DNA of 64,000 nt from Gemmobacter aquatilis (GCF_900110025.1 NZ_FOCE01000008.1:62001-126000), one strand, 5' to 3'; positions 24,907 to 34,748 are shown, counted from the first letter of the stretch. Numbers and translations are program-made. The notes: generated from the letters alone by a model not told the origin.

Positions 24907-25680
24907 GTCGCGCCAGCTTTCGGGATCATAGCCGAAGCGCGTCAGATCCTGACCGATCAGGCCGCGCGCAAGGTCGGCCAGCGCGGGGGTGTAGGTTTCG
25001 GCGGCGCGTTTGCTGCTGTTGGGGCGGCGGTCCATCCGGGCCAGCACCCAATCCTCGGGGAAGCCGAGGCGGCGGCCGAGGGTGAGGAAGCCCTCTTCCT
25101 TTTCTTCCTCGATGCGGAAGATGCGCGCATAGCGCAGCCGGTCGCACATCAGCACGGTGGATTGGCTGTCCCAATGGTGATCGCGCTGGCCTTCGGGTTG
25201 GGATGCGGCGTAGCGCAGGAAGGTTTCGAACGGAATCAGTGTGTTGGGGGCGCCCCCGGGCAGGCCCTGCGCCCGGGCGAAGGCGCGCAGCGGCGGCAGT
25301 TCGTGCTTGCGCATGGAGCGGGCATAGGCGGCGTCGGCGCCATCGGGGCTGCGGTGGTGGCCATCGAGAAACTTGTTCTTCCACGCCGAGGCAAGGCGCC
25401 CGTATGGGTTGCGCACGAAGGCGAAGGTTTCAAACGCGGCGGGATCGCGGATGAAGGCCCAGTAATCGCGCAGCGGTGCCATCGGAAAGCGGCGCGGCAC
25501 CGACAGGAAGCGCAGTCGCCCGTTGGACGGATCGGCAAGGCCGCGATGATCGCGGTAGCCATCGGTCAACCATTGGCGGGTGAAGGTGGTCAGCACCTTG
25601 GGATTGAGCATGAGCGCGGTGCGGCTCTCCCTATCGAGGAAAAGCTTGAACGGACTGAAATGGCGGTTGGGCTTGAGCAT
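24901..25680 (-). CDS. Sulfotransferase family 2 protein
   Basis: 259 aa. The 3'-phosphate binding motif of PAPS-dependent sulfotransferases is visible as AFVRNPYGRLASAWKNKF near residue 88. The 5'-phosphosulfate loop is less clear (ALMLNPKVLTTF region). The protein resembles the carbohydrate-type Sulfotransfer_2 family common in marine alphaproteobacteria. It may sulfate glycan or another surface molecule. The stop codon lies within the 28-bp palindrome. Confidence 0.8.
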   Translation of the reverse strand: MLKPNRHFSPFKLFLDRESRTALMLNPKVLTTFTRQWLTDGYRDHRGLADPSNGRLRFLSVPRRFPMAPLRDYWAFIRDPAAFETFAFVRNPYGRLASAWKNKFLDGHHRSPDGADAAYARSMRKHELPPLRAFARAQGLPGGAPNTLIPFETFLRYAASQPEGQRDHHWDSQSTVLMCDRLRYARIFRIEEEKEEGFLTLGRRLGFPEDWVLARMDRRPNSSKRAAETYTPALADLARGLIGQDLTRFGYDPESWRDF

Positions 25681-25881
25681 GGCATCCCCGGGCTGCGGCT
25701 TCTGGTTAGCAGGGCGGGGGCGGGGCGTCCACCATGGCGGCGGGACTTGGGAAAGCGTTCTGCAGCGGGCGTGGCGCGGGTGATTTTCGACTTATTTCGA
25801 GCAGTTTGCCGCAGTGGGGTGAAACTTCTGTTCCTGATCGTTATCTAGGAAAGCGAACCGATTCCGTTCTGGAGAACACGC

Positions 25882-26538
25882 ATGTCCATCCGCATCAACG
25901 ACGTTGCCCCCGATTTCACCGCCGAGTCGACGGCAGGGACCATCAAGTTCCATGACTGGCTGGGTGACAGCTATGCGATCATTTTCAGCCATCCGCGCGA
26001 TTTCACCCCGGTCTGCACCACGGAATTCGGCGCGGTGGCACAGCTTGCGGGCGAGTTTGCCAAACGCAATACCAAGGTGATCGGCGTGTCGGTCGATGCG
26101 GTGGAAGACCACCTGAAATGGAAGCGCGACATCGAGGCGTTTTCGGGCAGCCCGGCGGATTTTCCGATCATCGACGACACCTCGCTGACCGTGGCCAAGG
26201 CCTATGACATGCTGCCGGCCGAGTTCTATCTGCCGGTCGAGGGCCGCACCCCGGCCAATACCGCCACGGTGCGCACCGTCTATATCATCGGGCCGGACAA
26301 GAAAGTGCGCCTGACCATGACCTATCCGATGTCGGTGGGCCGCAACTTTGCGGAAATCCTGCGGGCGCTGGATGCGGTGCAGGCCACCGATGGCGTGCCG
26401 CTGGCCACCCCGGCCAACTGGGTGCCGGGGCAGGATGTCATCGTGGCGCTGAGCCTGAACAACGAACAGGCCGCCGCGAAATACGGCGATCTGGATATCA
26501 AGCTGCCCTATCTGCGCTTCGCCAAAGCGCCGAAGTAA
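25882..26538 (+). CDS. 1-Cys peroxiredoxin (Prdx6 type)
   Basis: 218 aa. A single cysteine in the whole protein, the peroxidatic one in FTPVCTTEFG, and the long C-terminal domain ending in LPYLRFAKAPK place it in the 1-Cys Prdx6/AhpC-TSA group. It reduces hydrogen peroxide and organic peroxides, with an external thiol resolving the sulfenate. The 201-bp region before it carries its promoter; no clear OxyR box was recognised. A strong terminator follows. Confidence 0.93.
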   Translation: MSIRINDVAPDFTAESTAGTIKFHDWLGDSYAIIFSHPRDFTPVCTTEFGAVAQLAGEFAKRNTKVIGVSVDAVEDHLKWKRDIEAFSGSPADFPIIDDTSLTVAKAYDMLPAEFYLPVEGRTPANTATVRTVYIIGPDKKVRLTMTYPMSVGRNFAEILRALDAVQATDGVPLATPANWVPGQDVIVALSLNNEQAAAKYGDLDIKLPYLRFAKAPK

Positions 26539-26558
26539 GCGGTCTGCCAGACCCGAGA

Positions 26559-26588
26559 ACAGCCCCGGATTCCGGGGCTGTTTGCGTT
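26559..26588 (+). terminator. Intrinsic terminator after peroxiredoxin gene
   Basis: ACAGCCCCGGA pairs with TCCGGGGCTGT (24-nt perfect hairpin with a minimal loop), followed by TTGCGTTTG. It is located 20 bp after the stop. Confidence 0.75.
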
Positions 26589-26733
26589 TGTGGGTCTGGT
26601 CTGCCGCACGAGCCATGCGTCTGGTGCATGGCGGGCTTGGGCAAGCCCGGGATTGTGCAGGTGCAGCATAAGGTCCATTTCAACGGGGAGCGCAGGGCAG
26701 ACCGCTGCCGCGCCTAACCGTATGAGGCATGAC

Positions 26734-26949
26734 ATGGCATATCTTTCTTCGCAGCGTGAGACCGGCTTTTCCCTGTCCGGGATCGCCAGCAACGTCGTGG
26801 CGGGTGTGAAAGCCGCCATCGCGCGTCGCGCCATCTATAACCGCACCCTTGCGGAACTGAACGGGCTGAGCGACCGCGACCTTGCCGACCTTGGCATCCA
26901 TCGTGTGCAGATCGCCGAAGTGGCGTCGCAGGCGGCCTATCACGCCTGA
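26734..26949 (+). CDS. DUF1127 small protein
   Basis: 71 aa, ending with the DUF1127 motif: RTLAELNGLSDRDLADLGIH followed by RVQIAEVASQ. Small arginine-rich proteins of this family are abundant in alphaproteobacteria; in Agrobacterium and Rhodobacter some bind RNA or affect stress and phosphate responses. GAGG lies before the ATG at 26734; an in-frame ATG at 26722 is less likely. Followed by a strong terminator. Confidence 0.88.
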   Translation: MAYLSSQRETGFSLSGIASNVVAGVKAAIARRAIYNRTLAELNGLSDRDLADLGIHRVQIAEVASQAAYHA

Positions 26950-26974
26950 CCGGCGCTGACGGCAAGAGGTACAG

Positions 26975-27008
26975 AGGTCCGTGGCGGTTGCCACGGGCCT
27001 TTTTCTTT
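26975..27008 (+). terminator. Intrinsic terminator after DUF1127 gene
   Basis: AGGTCCGTGGC and GCCACGGGCCT pair around GGTT, followed by TTTTTCTTT. A textbook rho-independent terminator; the converging DUF6525-like gene ends in its T-run. Confidence 0.88.
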
Positions 27009-27279
27009 ACGATCCGCCCAGCGGATAGCCGTTGCCCCAGACCTGCGCCGCTTCGCGCCGCAGGGTGGCGCGTTCGGCGGCGGCCAGCCGGGCGAGCGCT
27101 GCCGTCTCGTTGCCGCCTTCGCGCAGGGTGCGCTGCCACAGCCGCAGGGCGGACTGTGCGCTCCACGGCAGGGCGGCGTGGATCAGCCAGCGGCGCAGGG
27201 CGGGGGGCAGGCGGTCATGGCGCAGCATCGGGCTGCCCTTGCGCCAGCGGGCATGGGGCGAGCGGAGGTTGCGGGTCAT
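27007..27279 (-). CDS. DUF6525-like small protein
   Basis: 90 aa, basic and Ala/Arg-rich, with the segment [20 protein letters not shown] (residues 21-40) that recalls DUF6525 proteins of Rhodobacteraceae. No catalytic motif. The ATG overlaps the CobW stop (ATGA), so it is translated with the zinc-type GTPase and may take part in the same Zur-controlled response. Function unknown. Confidence 0.72.
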   Translation of the reverse strand: MTRNLRSPHARWRKGSPMLRHDRLPPALRRWLIHAALPWSAQSALRLWQRTLREGGNETAALARLAAAERATLRREAAQVWGNGYPLGGS

Positions 27280-28493
27280 GCTGCCTGACTGCGCCACTGT
27301 GGAAAGGGATCGGCCAGCCCAGCCCAGGCGGCAGGCGTGAACTGCGCGGCGGCGACAAGCGCCGCATCCAGCCGGGCGCGCAGCGCAGCCTCGTCCATCG
27401 CCGCGCCGATGAACACGATTTCCTGCCGCCGGTCGCCCCAGACCTCGTCCCATTGGGCCGCCAGCTCGGCGCGGGCTTCGGGGTGTTGCGGCCAGCGCGC
27501 CTGTGGCACGGCGGCCCACCAGTGGCCCAGCGGTGCCACCGAAGAGACCGCCCCGGCCAGCGCAAATTCTGCCGCCCAGTCGGGCCGGGTGGCCAGCCAG
27601 AAATGCCCCTTGGCCCGGATGACCCCGGCAAGATCGCCGTTCAGCACCGTGTGGAGCCGCGCCGGATCGAAAGGGCGGCGGGCGCGGTAGACGAAGCTGG
27701 AAATGCCGTATTCCTCGGTTTCCGGCAGGTGATGGGCAAAGCCATACAGCTCTTTCGCCCAAAGCGGATGTTCATGCGCGCGGTCGAAATCGAACAGGCC
27801 GGTGTCGAAGATCGCGCCGGGGGCGACGCTGCCATGATCGGCTTCGATCAGCCGGGCATCGGGGTTCAGCGCGCGGATGATGGTGCGGGCCGTCGCCGCA
27901 CGCTCTGCCCCCGCATCGCTGACCTTGTTCAACACGACGACATCGGCAAATTCGATCTGATCGGTCAGCAGGGCGACAAGGCTGCGGGTGTCGCCGTCGC
28001 CCAGACTTTCGCCCCGGTCGGCGAGAAAGTCGTGGCTGGAAAAATCGCGCAGCAGGTTGATGGCATCGACCACCGTCACCATCGTATCCAGCCGTGCCAC
28101 ATCCGACAGGCTTTGCCCTGCGGCATCGCGGAAATCGAAGGTGGCGGCGACGGGCAGCGGTTCGGCAATGCCGGTGCTTTCGATCAGCAGATAGTCAAAG
28201 CGCTCTTCGGCGGCGAGACGGCGCACCTCGGTCAGCAGATCGTCGCGCAGGGTGCAGCAGATGCAGCCATTGGTCAGTTCCACCAGCTTTTCATCGGTGC
28301 GGGACAGATCGGCGCCGTTGCGGATCAGGCCCGCGTCGATATTCACCTCGGACATATCGTTGACGATCACCGCGACGCGGCGGCCATCGCGGTTGTTGAG
28401 GATGTGGTTGAGCAGGGTGGTCTTGCCTGCCCCGAGGAAGCCGGACAGCACGGTGACGGGAAGGCGGGGATCGGGTCGGCGGTGATCAGGCAT
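27276..28493 (-). CDS. CobW/COG0523 GTPase, probable zinc metallochaperone
   Basis: 405 aa G3E GTPase. Walker [16 protein letters not shown], metal-binding [16 protein letters not shown] (CxCC), Walker B-like [13 protein letters not shown], guanine motif VVLNKVSDA. The C-terminal CobW_C domain includes [18 protein letters not shown] Zur-like palindrome lies 11-36 bp upstream of the start, so a role in zinc starvation (ZigA/ZagA-like) is more likely than cobalamin synthesis; no cob genes are near. Confidence 0.9.
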   Translation of the reverse strand: MPDHRRPDPRLPVTVLSGFLGAGKTTLLNHILNNRDGRRVAVIVNDMSEVNIDAGLIRNGADLSRTDEKLVELTNGCICCTLRDDLLTEVRRLAAEERFDYLLIESTGIAEPLPVAATFDFRDAAGQSLSDVARLDTMVTVVDAINLLRDFSSHDFLADRGESLGDGDTRSLVALLTDQIEFADVVVLNKVSDAGAERAATARTIIRALNPDARLIEADHGSVAPGAIFDTGLFDFDRAHEHPLWAKELYGFAHHLPETEEYGISSFVYRARRPFDPARLHTVLNGDLAGVIRAKGHFWLATRPDWAAEFALAGAVSSVAPLGHWWAAVPQARWPQHPEARAELAAQWDEVWGDRRQEIVFIGAAMDEAALRARLDAALVAAAQFTPAAWAGLADPFPQWRSQAA

Positions 28494-28503
28494 GGGTGAT
28501 TCT

Positions 28504-28529
28504 CGTTATGTTATAAAATAACAATAACG
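28504..28529 (-). promoter_or_regulatory. Zur-like box before cobW-type gene
   Basis: A 26-bp AT-rich, nearly symmetric site with half-sites CGTTATGTTAT and ATAACAATAACG, close to the alphaproteobacterial Zur pattern (GTTATnTTATAACATAAC). It is the only AT-rich stretch in the 67-bp gap and ends 11 bp before the start codon, a position suited to repression. Confidence 0.7.
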
Positions 28530-28560
28530 GGATGAGTCTGGCCCCGCAAGGGGGCGCAGG

Positions 28561-29148
28561 TCAGGCGCTGCGGGGAAACAGGATGATCTGCGCGCCAAGC
28601 TGGGCGCGATCATACAGCAACATGATGTGCTGGTTGGCCAGCCGAACGCAGCCATTGGAGACGGCGGTGCCAATCGTCCAGGGCTCGAACGTGCCGTGGA
28701 TGCGCAGGAACGTGTCGCCGCGCGCCTCGTCGAACAGGTAAAGCGCGCGGGCGCCCAGCGGATTGCCGGGGCCGCCGGGCATCCCATTGGCATATTTCGC
28801 GTAATGGTCCGGGTCGCGGGCGATCATTTCGGGCGTGGGGGTCCAGCTTGGCCATTCTTTCTTGGCGCCAAGGGTGAAATAGCCCGCCTCATACAGCCCG
28901 CCCCGGGCGATGCCGACGGTGAAGCGCAGGGCGAACTGGCTGTCGATCATGTAGTAGAGCGCGAAGGCGTCGGGTACGACCATGATCGTGCCGGGCGGAT
29001 AGGCATCCTGCAGATACAGCGTGTAGGGCTGCTGTTCGGGCGGCACGACCCAGGTTTCGGCATTGCGTTCTTCCTGTGCGACAGCGGGAAGGGCACAACT
29101 GGCCGCCCCCGCGGCGAGGAAGTGGCGGCGGGACAGGGGAGAGGGCAT
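28561..29148 (-). CDS. L,D-transpeptidase (YkuD)
   Basis: 195 aa with a twin-arginine-like signal (PLSRRHFLAAGAASCALPAVA). The YkuD catalytic motif is visible as IHGTFEPWTIG then SNGCVRLAN (HGT...SxGChR), with the nucleophile Cys near residue 175. It makes 3-3 cross-links or anchors proteins in peptidoglycan. The in-frame upstream codons lack a signal and are rejected. Confidence 0.9.
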   Translation of the reverse strand: MPSPLSRRHFLAAGAASCALPAVAQEERNAETWVVPPEQQPYTLYLQDAYPPGTIMVVPDAFALYYMIDSQFALRFTVGIARGGLYEAGYFTLGAKKEWPSWTPTPEMIARDPDHYAKYANGMPGGPGNPLGARALYLFDEARGDTFLRIHGTFEPWTIGTAVSNGCVRLANQHIMLLYDRAQLGAQIILFPRSA

Positions 29149-29240
29149 GGGGCATCCTTCGGCTTGCGGCTTGCACAGAAGAATCGTCCTGAATGGCCTT
29201 CGGTTCCAGAGGAGAATGCCCCGCCTCACGCAGGGTTGAC

Positions 29241-29272
29241 GCAAAAGGCCCCGGATCGCTCCGGGGCCTTGC
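29241..29272 (-). terminator. Intrinsic terminator after pnp
   Basis: On the minus strand AAGGCCCCGG and CCGGGGCCTT pair around six bases, followed by TTGCGTC. It ends the rpsO-pnp unit. Confidence 0.75.
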
Positions 29273-29295
29273 GTTTTCGGTCGAAGCGGCGGGGA

Positions 29296-31446
29296 TCAAC
29301 CCTCGGCGGCTTCTTCCTTTTCTTTCTTGTCGCCAACGATTTCTTCGCCGGTTTCCTGATCGACCATCTTCATGCCAAGGCGCACCTTGCCGCGATCGTC
29401 GAAGCCCAGAAGTTTGACCTTCACTTCCTGGCCTTCCTTGAGGATCTCGTTCGGGTGGTTCAGACGCTTGTTGGCGATCTGCGACACATGGACGAGGCCG
29501 TCACGCTTGCCGAAGAAGTTCACGAAGGCGCCGAAATCGACCAGTTTCACCACTTTGCCGGTGTAGATCTGGCCTTCTTCCGGCTCTGCCACGATCGACC
29601 AGATCATGTCATAGGCCTTCTTGATCGCCTCGGCCGAGTTCGATGCGATCTTGATCATGCCGTCATCGTTGATATCGACCTTGGCGCCCGAAAGCTCCAC
29701 GATCTCGCGGATGACCTTGCCGCCCGACCCGATCACTTCACGGATCTTGTCGGTGGGGATGGTCAGGGTTTCGATCTTCGGCGCGTATTCCGAGAAGCCT
29801 TGCGGCGCGGAAAGGGCCTTGTTCATCTCGGCCAGGATGTGCAGGCGGCCATCTTTGGCCTGTGCCAGCGCCTGTTCCATGATTTCCGGGGTGATCCCGG
29901 CAACCTTGATGTCCATCTGCATGGTGGTGATGCCGTTTTCGGTGCCTGCGACCTTGAAGTCCATGTCGCCGAGGTGATCCTCGTCGCCCAGAATGTCGGT
30001 CAGCACGGCCCAGCGGCCATCGTCTTCGAGGATCAGGCCCATGGCCACGCCCGCCACCGGGGCTTTCAGCGGCACACCGGCATCCATCATCGCCAGCGAC
30101 CCGCCGCAGACGGAGGCCATCGAGGAGGAGCCGTTGGATTCGGTGATCTCGGACACGACGCGGATGGTGTAGGGGAAATCGGTCGCAGCGGGCAGAACGG
30201 CCTGCAGCGCGCGCCAGGCCAGCTTGCCATGGCCGATTTCACGACGACCGGGCGAACCGACGCGGCCCACTTCGCCGACCGAATAGGGCGGGAAGTTGTA
30301 GTGCAGCAGGAAGTTGGAGCGCGAGTTGCCATGCAGCGCGTCGATGATCTGTTCATCTTCGCCGGTGCCGAGCGTGGTCACGACCAGCGCCTGGGTTTCG
30401 CCACGGGTGAACAGGGCCGAGCCATGGGTGCGCGGCAGGATGCCGGTTTCGCCGGTGATGGCACGCACGGTCTTGTTGTCACGCCCGTCGATCCGGGCGC
30501 CACCGCTGATGATGTCGCCGCGCAGGATCGAGCTTTCCAGCTTCTTGATCGCCGAACCGAGGTTGATGTCGGCCAGATCGTCTTCCGACAGCGTGGCCTT
30601 GATGGCGGCGACGGCGGCAGAGATCGCGTTGGTGCGTTCCTGCTTGTCACGCAGCGCGAAGGCGGCGCGCATCTGGGTTTCGCCCGCGGCTTTGACCTTG
30701 GCATACAGGTCCGAATAATCGGGGGCCTGGAAGTCGAAGGGTTCCTTGGCGCTGAGTTCGGCGAAGTCGATGATCAGGTCGATCACCGGCTGCATCGCGG
30801 CATGGCCGAATTTCACGGCGCCCAGCATCTCGGCTTCGGTCAGCTCGTAGGCTTCCGATTCCACCATCATCACGGCATCTTTGGTGCCGGCGATGACCAG
30901 ATCAAGGCGCTGTTCCGGGTTGTCGCGCAGTTTCTGCAGATCTTCGACTTCGGGGTTCAGCACATATTCGCCATTGGCGAAGCCGACGCGCGCGGCGCCG
31001 ATCGGGCCCATGAACGGCACGCCGGAAATGGTGAGCGCGGCGGAGGCGGCGATCATCGCCACGATGTCGGGTTCGTTCACGAGGTCATGCGACAGGACGG
31101 TGCACATCACGAGCACTTCGTTCTTGAAGCCTTCGACGAACAGCGGGCGGCACGGACGGTCGATCAGGCGCGAGGTCAGCGTCTCTTTTTCGGACGGCCG
31201 GGCTTCACGCTTGAAGAAGCCGCCCGGGATCTTGCCGGCGGCGTAGTATTTTTCCTGGTAATGCACGGTCAGCGGGAAGAAGTCCTGGCCCGGCTTCGCC
31301 TGTTTGGCGAAGGTCACGTTGGCCATGACCGAGGTTTCCCCCAGCGTGGCGATCACGGAGCCATCGGCCTGACGCGCGACCTTGCCGGTCTCGAGCGTCA
31401 GGGTCTCGTTGCCCCATTGGATCGACTTTTTGGTAATCTTGAACAT
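29296..31446 (-). CDS. pnp: Polynucleotide phosphorylase
   Basis: 716 aa 3'-5' phosphorolytic exoribonuclease. Two RNase PH-like domains ([20 protein letters not shown] and [20 protein letters not shown]), a KH domain (about 555-615, [15 protein letters not shown]) and an S1 domain (about 620-695, [20 protein letters not shown]). The C-terminus is acidic/basic mixed. AGGAAAACAG lies before the ATG at 31446. Classic position after rpsO. Confidence 0.97.
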   Translation of the reverse strand: MFKITKKSIQWGNETLTLETGKVARQADGSVIATLGETSVMANVTFAKQAKPGQDFFPLTVHYQEKYYAAGKIPGGFFKREARPSEKETLTSRLIDRPCRPLFVEGFKNEVLVMCTVLSHDLVNEPDIVAMIAASAALTISGVPFMGPIGAARVGFANGEYVLNPEVEDLQKLRDNPEQRLDLVIAGTKDAVMMVESEAYELTEAEMLGAVKFGHAAMQPVIDLIIDFAELSAKEPFDFQAPDYSDLYAKVKAAGETQMRAAFALRDKQERTNAISAAVAAIKATLSEDDLADINLGSAIKKLESSILRGDIISGGARIDGRDNKTVRAITGETGILPRTHGSALFTRGETQALVVTTLGTGEDEQIIDALHGNSRSNFLLHYNFPPYSVGEVGRVGSPGRREIGHGKLAWRALQAVLPAATDFPYTIRVVSEITESNGSSSMASVCGGSLAMMDAGVPLKAPVAGVAMGLILEDDGRWAVLTDILGDEDHLGDMDFKVAGTENGITTMQMDIKVAGITPEIMEQALAQAKDGRLHILAEMNKALSAPQGFSEYAPKIETLTIPTDKIREVIGSGGKVIREIVELSGAKVDINDDGMIKIASNSAEAIKKAYDMIWSIVAEPEEGQIYTGKVVKLVDFGAFVNFFGKRDGLVHVSQIANKRLNHPNEILKEGQEVKVKLLGFDDRGKVRLGMKMVDQETGEEIVGDKKEKEEAAEG

Positions 31447-31599
31447 CTGTTTTCCTATCTTGCCGGGGGACCCTCCACCCGGCGCGGTTTTCGTCATTCG
31501 GTTCGGGCGGGCCAGATGCCCGCGGCGCCTTCTCTTTTCTCTTTCCCGCGCGATGGTGCCCGGTCGCGCTGGACCCTCCTCCCGGATATTCGGGGCTCG

Positions 31600-31630
31600 A
31601 AAAGAAAGACGCGCCCCGCAGGGCGCGCCT
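31600..31630 (-). terminator. Hairpin with T-run between rpsO and pnp
   Basis: On the minus strand GGCGCGCCC and GGGCGCGTC pair around TGCG, followed by TTTCTTTT. It lies just after the rpsO stop, so it is probably the partial terminator known between rpsO and pnp in many bacteria. Confidence 0.75.
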
Positions 31631-31638
31631 TTGTCATG

Positions 31639-31908
31639 TCAGCGACGCAGACCCAGACGCGCGATCAGCGACTGGTAGCGGCCTTCATCCTTGCCCTTCA
31701 GATAGTCGAGCAGTTTGCGGCGCTGGGCCACGAGCATCAGGAGACCACGACGGGAGTGGTTGTCCTTTTTGTGGGTCTTGAAGTGCTCGGTCAGCGTTGC
31801 AATGCGCGAGCTGAGGATCGCAACCTGAACTTCCGGCGAGCCGGTGTCGCCTTCCTTGGTCGCGTAGTCCTTGATCAGACGGGCTTTTTCTTCGACGGTG
31901 ATCGACAT
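31639..31908 (-). CDS. rpsO: 30S ribosomal protein S15
   Basis: 89 aa, exactly family length, with S15 motifs [16 protein letters not shown] and [20 protein letters not shown]. It binds 16S rRNA in the central domain. GGAGATC precedes the ATG. The usual upstream truB is not here: a plus-strand RTX gene begins instead. Confidence 0.97.
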   Translation of the reverse strand: MSITVEEKARLIKDYATKEGDTGSPEVQVAILSSRIATLTEHFKTHKKDNHSRRGLLMLVAQRRKLLDYLKGKDEGRYQSLIARLGLRR

Positions 31909-32222
31909 CGGGATCTCCTTTTCAGGGTTGAGAGTGACGGCGCAAGCCGGGATGTCGTCCAGCAGGGCCCTTGGGCTCCGCGCGGAATCCCGCAGCGGAT
32001 GCGCGCACATACGCGAAAAGGCCCCAAAAGGGAAGCAGGATTTGCCGGGGCGGGATGCCTGGCATTTTAACCAATTGTTCAATGAATGTCCCCGGCCCAT
32101 GGCCGGATTGCCGGTTTTGTGCCATGATCTGAGGGATGAATGTCATGCAATCCCAAGGGCTTGGTGTGGTTCTTGGTTAATGCGGGCGGCCTGCTTGTGT
32201 GGGCCTGGGTGGAGTGGGTGCA
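31909..32222. other. Intergenic region between rpsO and RTX gene
   Basis: About 314 bp with no convincing gene. It must hold the rpsO promoter (minus) and that of the RTX gene (plus). At 32067-32081 there is TTAA-CCAATTG-TTCA, one mismatch from the CtrA consensus; no other element is clear. Confidence 0.5.
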
Positions 32223-33227
32223 GTGCTGGGTCTGGTTGCGGTTCTGGGAGCCCTGAGCGCGGGGCTGATGCTGGATGCCCTCTTCTCGTCCTCGGACGAG
32301 GGGGGGGAGCATGACGCGGAGGCGCCGAGGGAGGACAGCGACGACTCGTCGGGCGAGACGGGCGATCTGCTGGATCTGGCGCTGGCCGCGCCAGAGCGGG
32401 CGGAAGGCGGCGCCGGGGACGCACTGCAAGAGGGCACTGCGGGCAATGACAAGCTGGCAGGGGGCCGCGCGGATGACGGGTTCGACGGTCTGGGCGGGAT
32501 GGATCAGATCGTGTCGCGCGGCGGCGATGACTGGATCGCGGGCGGTGCGGGCAATGACTATGTGTTCGGCGGCTCTGGCGCGGATACGATCCTGGGCCAG
32601 GGCGGCGATGACGCGCTGACCGGCGAGGGGGGCGCCGATCTACTGGGCGGCGGCGCAGGGAATGACAGTCTGGCCGGGCATGACGGTGACGATCTGCTGG
32701 CGGGCGGCAGCGGGGATGACACGCTGATGGGGGGCAGCGGCGATGATACGCTGCGCGACGGTGCGGGGGATGACTGGCTGGCGGGGGGCTATGACGACGA
32801 TCTGCTGCAGGCCGGGGCGGGCAGCGACACGCTGGACGGCGAGTTCGGCGCGGATACGCTGATCGGCCATACGCCGGGCGAGGCGGACAGCGAGACGGAT
32901 TTCCTGAACGGCGGCACGGGGGATGACCTGCTGGTCGCGGGGGCGGGCGATTATGCCACGGGCGGCGAAGGGGCGGACAGGTTTCAACTGGGCGACTGGC
33001 TGGAGGAGGGCGACGGGGCGCGGCTGATGGATTTTGACGGGGCAGCGGACAAGATCGAGGTGGTCTATGACCCGGAGGTTCACCCCGAGCCGCAGTTGAC
33101 GCTGGAGCCTGCGGGCGCGGGCGGGGACGTGGCAGTCTTTCTGGACGGGCTGCCGCTGGCGGTGGTGGCGGGCGGTCAGGGTCTTGCCGTGTCGGATATC
33201 GTGCTGACCCCGGCGCCGAAGGGTTGA
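32223..33227 (+). CDS. RTX-type calcium-binding repeat protein
   Basis: About 334 aa. The N-terminus is hydrophobic (VLGLVAVLGALSAGLMLDALF), then an acidic linker, then ten or more GGxGxDxLx-type nonapeptides (for example GGAGNDYVFGGSGADTILG) between residues 75 and 270, which form a Ca2+-binding beta-roll. Such proteins are usually secreted by type I systems; none is in the window, and the hydrophobic start suggests an anchored form. Start uncertain: GTG at 32223 has GGTGGAG upstream, GTG at 32199 is possible. Confidence 0.8.
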   Translation: MLGLVAVLGALSAGLMLDALFSSSDEGGEHDAEAPREDSDDSSGETGDLLDLALAAPERAEGGAGDALQEGTAGNDKLAGGRADDGFDGLGGMDQIVSRGGDDWIAGGAGNDYVFGGSGADTILGQGGDDALTGEGGADLLGGGAGNDSLAGHDGDDLLAGGSGDDTLMGGSGDDTLRDGAGDDWLAGGYDDDLLQAGAGSDTLDGEFGADTLIGHTPGEADSETDFLNGGTGDDLLVAGAGDYATGGEGADRFQLGDWLEEGDGARLMDFDGAADKIEVVYDPEVHPEPQLTLEPAGAGGDVAVFLDGLPLAVVAGGQGLAVSDIVLTPAPKG

Positions 33228-33243
33228 GCGGGCGGTGAGGGGA

Positions 33244-33379
33244 GAGGGGGCGCTGCCCCCGTCGCCTTTGGCTGTCCGGCCCGATCCTTGCGGATCGTGC
33301 GTTCGGACCTGACGTGCTTCCACTGGAAGCACGTCAGGGCGGCCCTCACCCCCGAGTATTTTTGCCAGGATGAAGCGGG
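33244..33379 (+). repeat. Long copy of dispersed intergenic repeat with three hairpins
   Basis: Contains GGGGGCG-CTG-CCCCC, then CGATCC-TTGC-GGATCG, then a perfect 14-bp stem (33308-33321 with 33325-33338, CCTGACGTGCTTCC arm), and ends GAGTATTTTTGCCAGGATGA. It is highly similar along its whole length to 58696-58831. The rest of the 33228-33435 gap shows nothing else. It may also end RTX transcription. Confidence 0.75.
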
Positions 33380-33435
33380 GGCTGCGTGCCTGTGGGTCTG
33401 GCCGGATCAGGCTGCCAGGGGGCGGTTCGGGTCGG

Positions 33436-34635
33436 TCAGCTTTCGGCGGCGGCGCGGATCAGCAGGGCGAGTTTGGTCGCCTCGCGGTTGACATCGTGGC
33501 GGGCAAGCACGCGGGCGCGGGCGGCGCGGCCCATTTCTGTCAGGCGGGCGAGGGGGAGGCTGGCGATCTGGTTGATCCCTTCGGCCAGCGCTGTGGCATC
33601 GCCCGCGGGCACCAGCCAGCCGGTTTCGGGGGTGACGAGTTCGGGCAGACCGGCAATCGCGGTGGCCAGCACCGGGCGACCGGCGGCCATCGCCTCCATC
33701 ACCACCATCGGCAGGCCCTCGGCGAAAGAGGGCAGGACCAGCGCCTGCGCGGCAGCGAGTTCGGCGCGGACCTGCGCTTCGGTCAGCCAGCCTGCCAGCG
33801 TGACGTGGCGGCGCAGGGTATGGGTTTCGATCAGCGCCTCGATCTCGCCGCGCAACGGGCCGTCGCCGACGAGGGTCAGGTGCAGGTCGGGATGGTGCCT
33901 GATGGCCTGGGCCACCGCCTCGATCAGCAGGGGGAAGCCCTTCTGTTCGGAAAAGCGGCCAATGGCGACGAGGCGCAGTTTGGCGGGCACGGGGGCCGGG
34001 TCGGGGAAGCGGGCGGGTTCGATGCCGCAATGCACGACTTTCAGGCGCGGCCAGTCGGTGACGGCGGACCAGCGGCAAAGCTGGCTGCGTCCGAAGGACG
34101 AAATGGCGACGGTGAAGGCGGCGTGGCGGATCTTTTCATCCAGCGCGAGGCTGTGCGGCGCGTCAAACTCCTCTGGCCCATGGACGGTGAAGGAGTAGCG
34201 CGGGCCGCCGAGCAGATGCGCCAGCAGGGCCACGCTGGCGGAATTGGTGCCGAAATGGGCGTGGATGTGGTGGATGCCGAGGGTATGGCAGCGGGCGGCG
34301 ACATAGGCTGCCTCTGCCAGATAGACAGCATGGCGGGGGCGGTTGCCCGCGCGTTTGCCCAGGCGCCAGGCGCAGGCCAACGCCCGGGCACTGGCCGCCG
34401 GATGGCGCAGCATCCAGCCAAGCGCGGTGCCCGCCAACCTGCTGCGGCCCAATTCCAGCACATGTTCGGTGCGCAGGTCTTCGGCCTTGTCGGCCTCGTC
34501 CTGCAGGGCGGCGCGGTCGGAGCGCATGGCGAGGCGGTGCACGGCGAACCCCATCCGCTCCAGCGCGTGAATCTCGCGGCGGATGAAGGTGTGCGAGGCA
34601 CGGGGATAGGTGTTGACGAGGCAGGCGATCTTCAC
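33436..34635 (-). CDS. GT4 glycosyltransferase, WcaL/colanic-acid type
   Basis: About 399 aa GT-B glycosyltransferase. C-terminal GT4 motifs: VAIGRFSEQKGFPLLIEA, LVGDGPLRGEI, and the E-x7-E donor site in PSFAEGLPMVVMEAMAAGRP. The N-terminal half (YPRASHTFIRREI, HIHAHFGTNSASVALLA) matches WcaL-like enzymes of exopolysaccharide loci. A GTG at 34635 is the likely start because residues before it look random; an ATG at 34692 is possible. Divergent from the flippase gene. Confidence 0.87.
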   Translation of the reverse strand: MKIACLVNTYPRASHTFIRREIHALERMGFAVHRLAMRSDRAALQDEADKAEDLRTEHVLELGRSRLAGTALGWMLRHPAASARALACAWRLGKRAGNRPRHAVYLAEAAYVAARCHTLGIHHIHAHFGTNSASVALLAHLLGGPRYSFTVHGPEEFDAPHSLALDEKIRHAAFTVAISSFGRSQLCRWSAVTDWPRLKVVHCGIEPARFPDPAPVPAKLRLVAIGRFSEQKGFPLLIEAVAQAIRHHPDLHLTLVGDGPLRGEIEALIETHTLRRHVTLAGWLTEAQVRAELAAAQALVLPSFAEGLPMVVMEAMAAGRPVLATAIAGLPELVTPETGWLVPAGDATALAEGINQIASLPLARLTEMGRAARARVLARHDVNREATKLALLIRAAAES

Positions 34636-34748
34636 GGCATATCCGGTTGCAAGCAAGCTGTTGTAGCAGAGACCCGATCCTTGCTGAAGCATATGGCCGA
34701 AGAATGGCGTGATTGACCCTTTGGCGGGGCGGCCCTAGGGTCCGTGCC

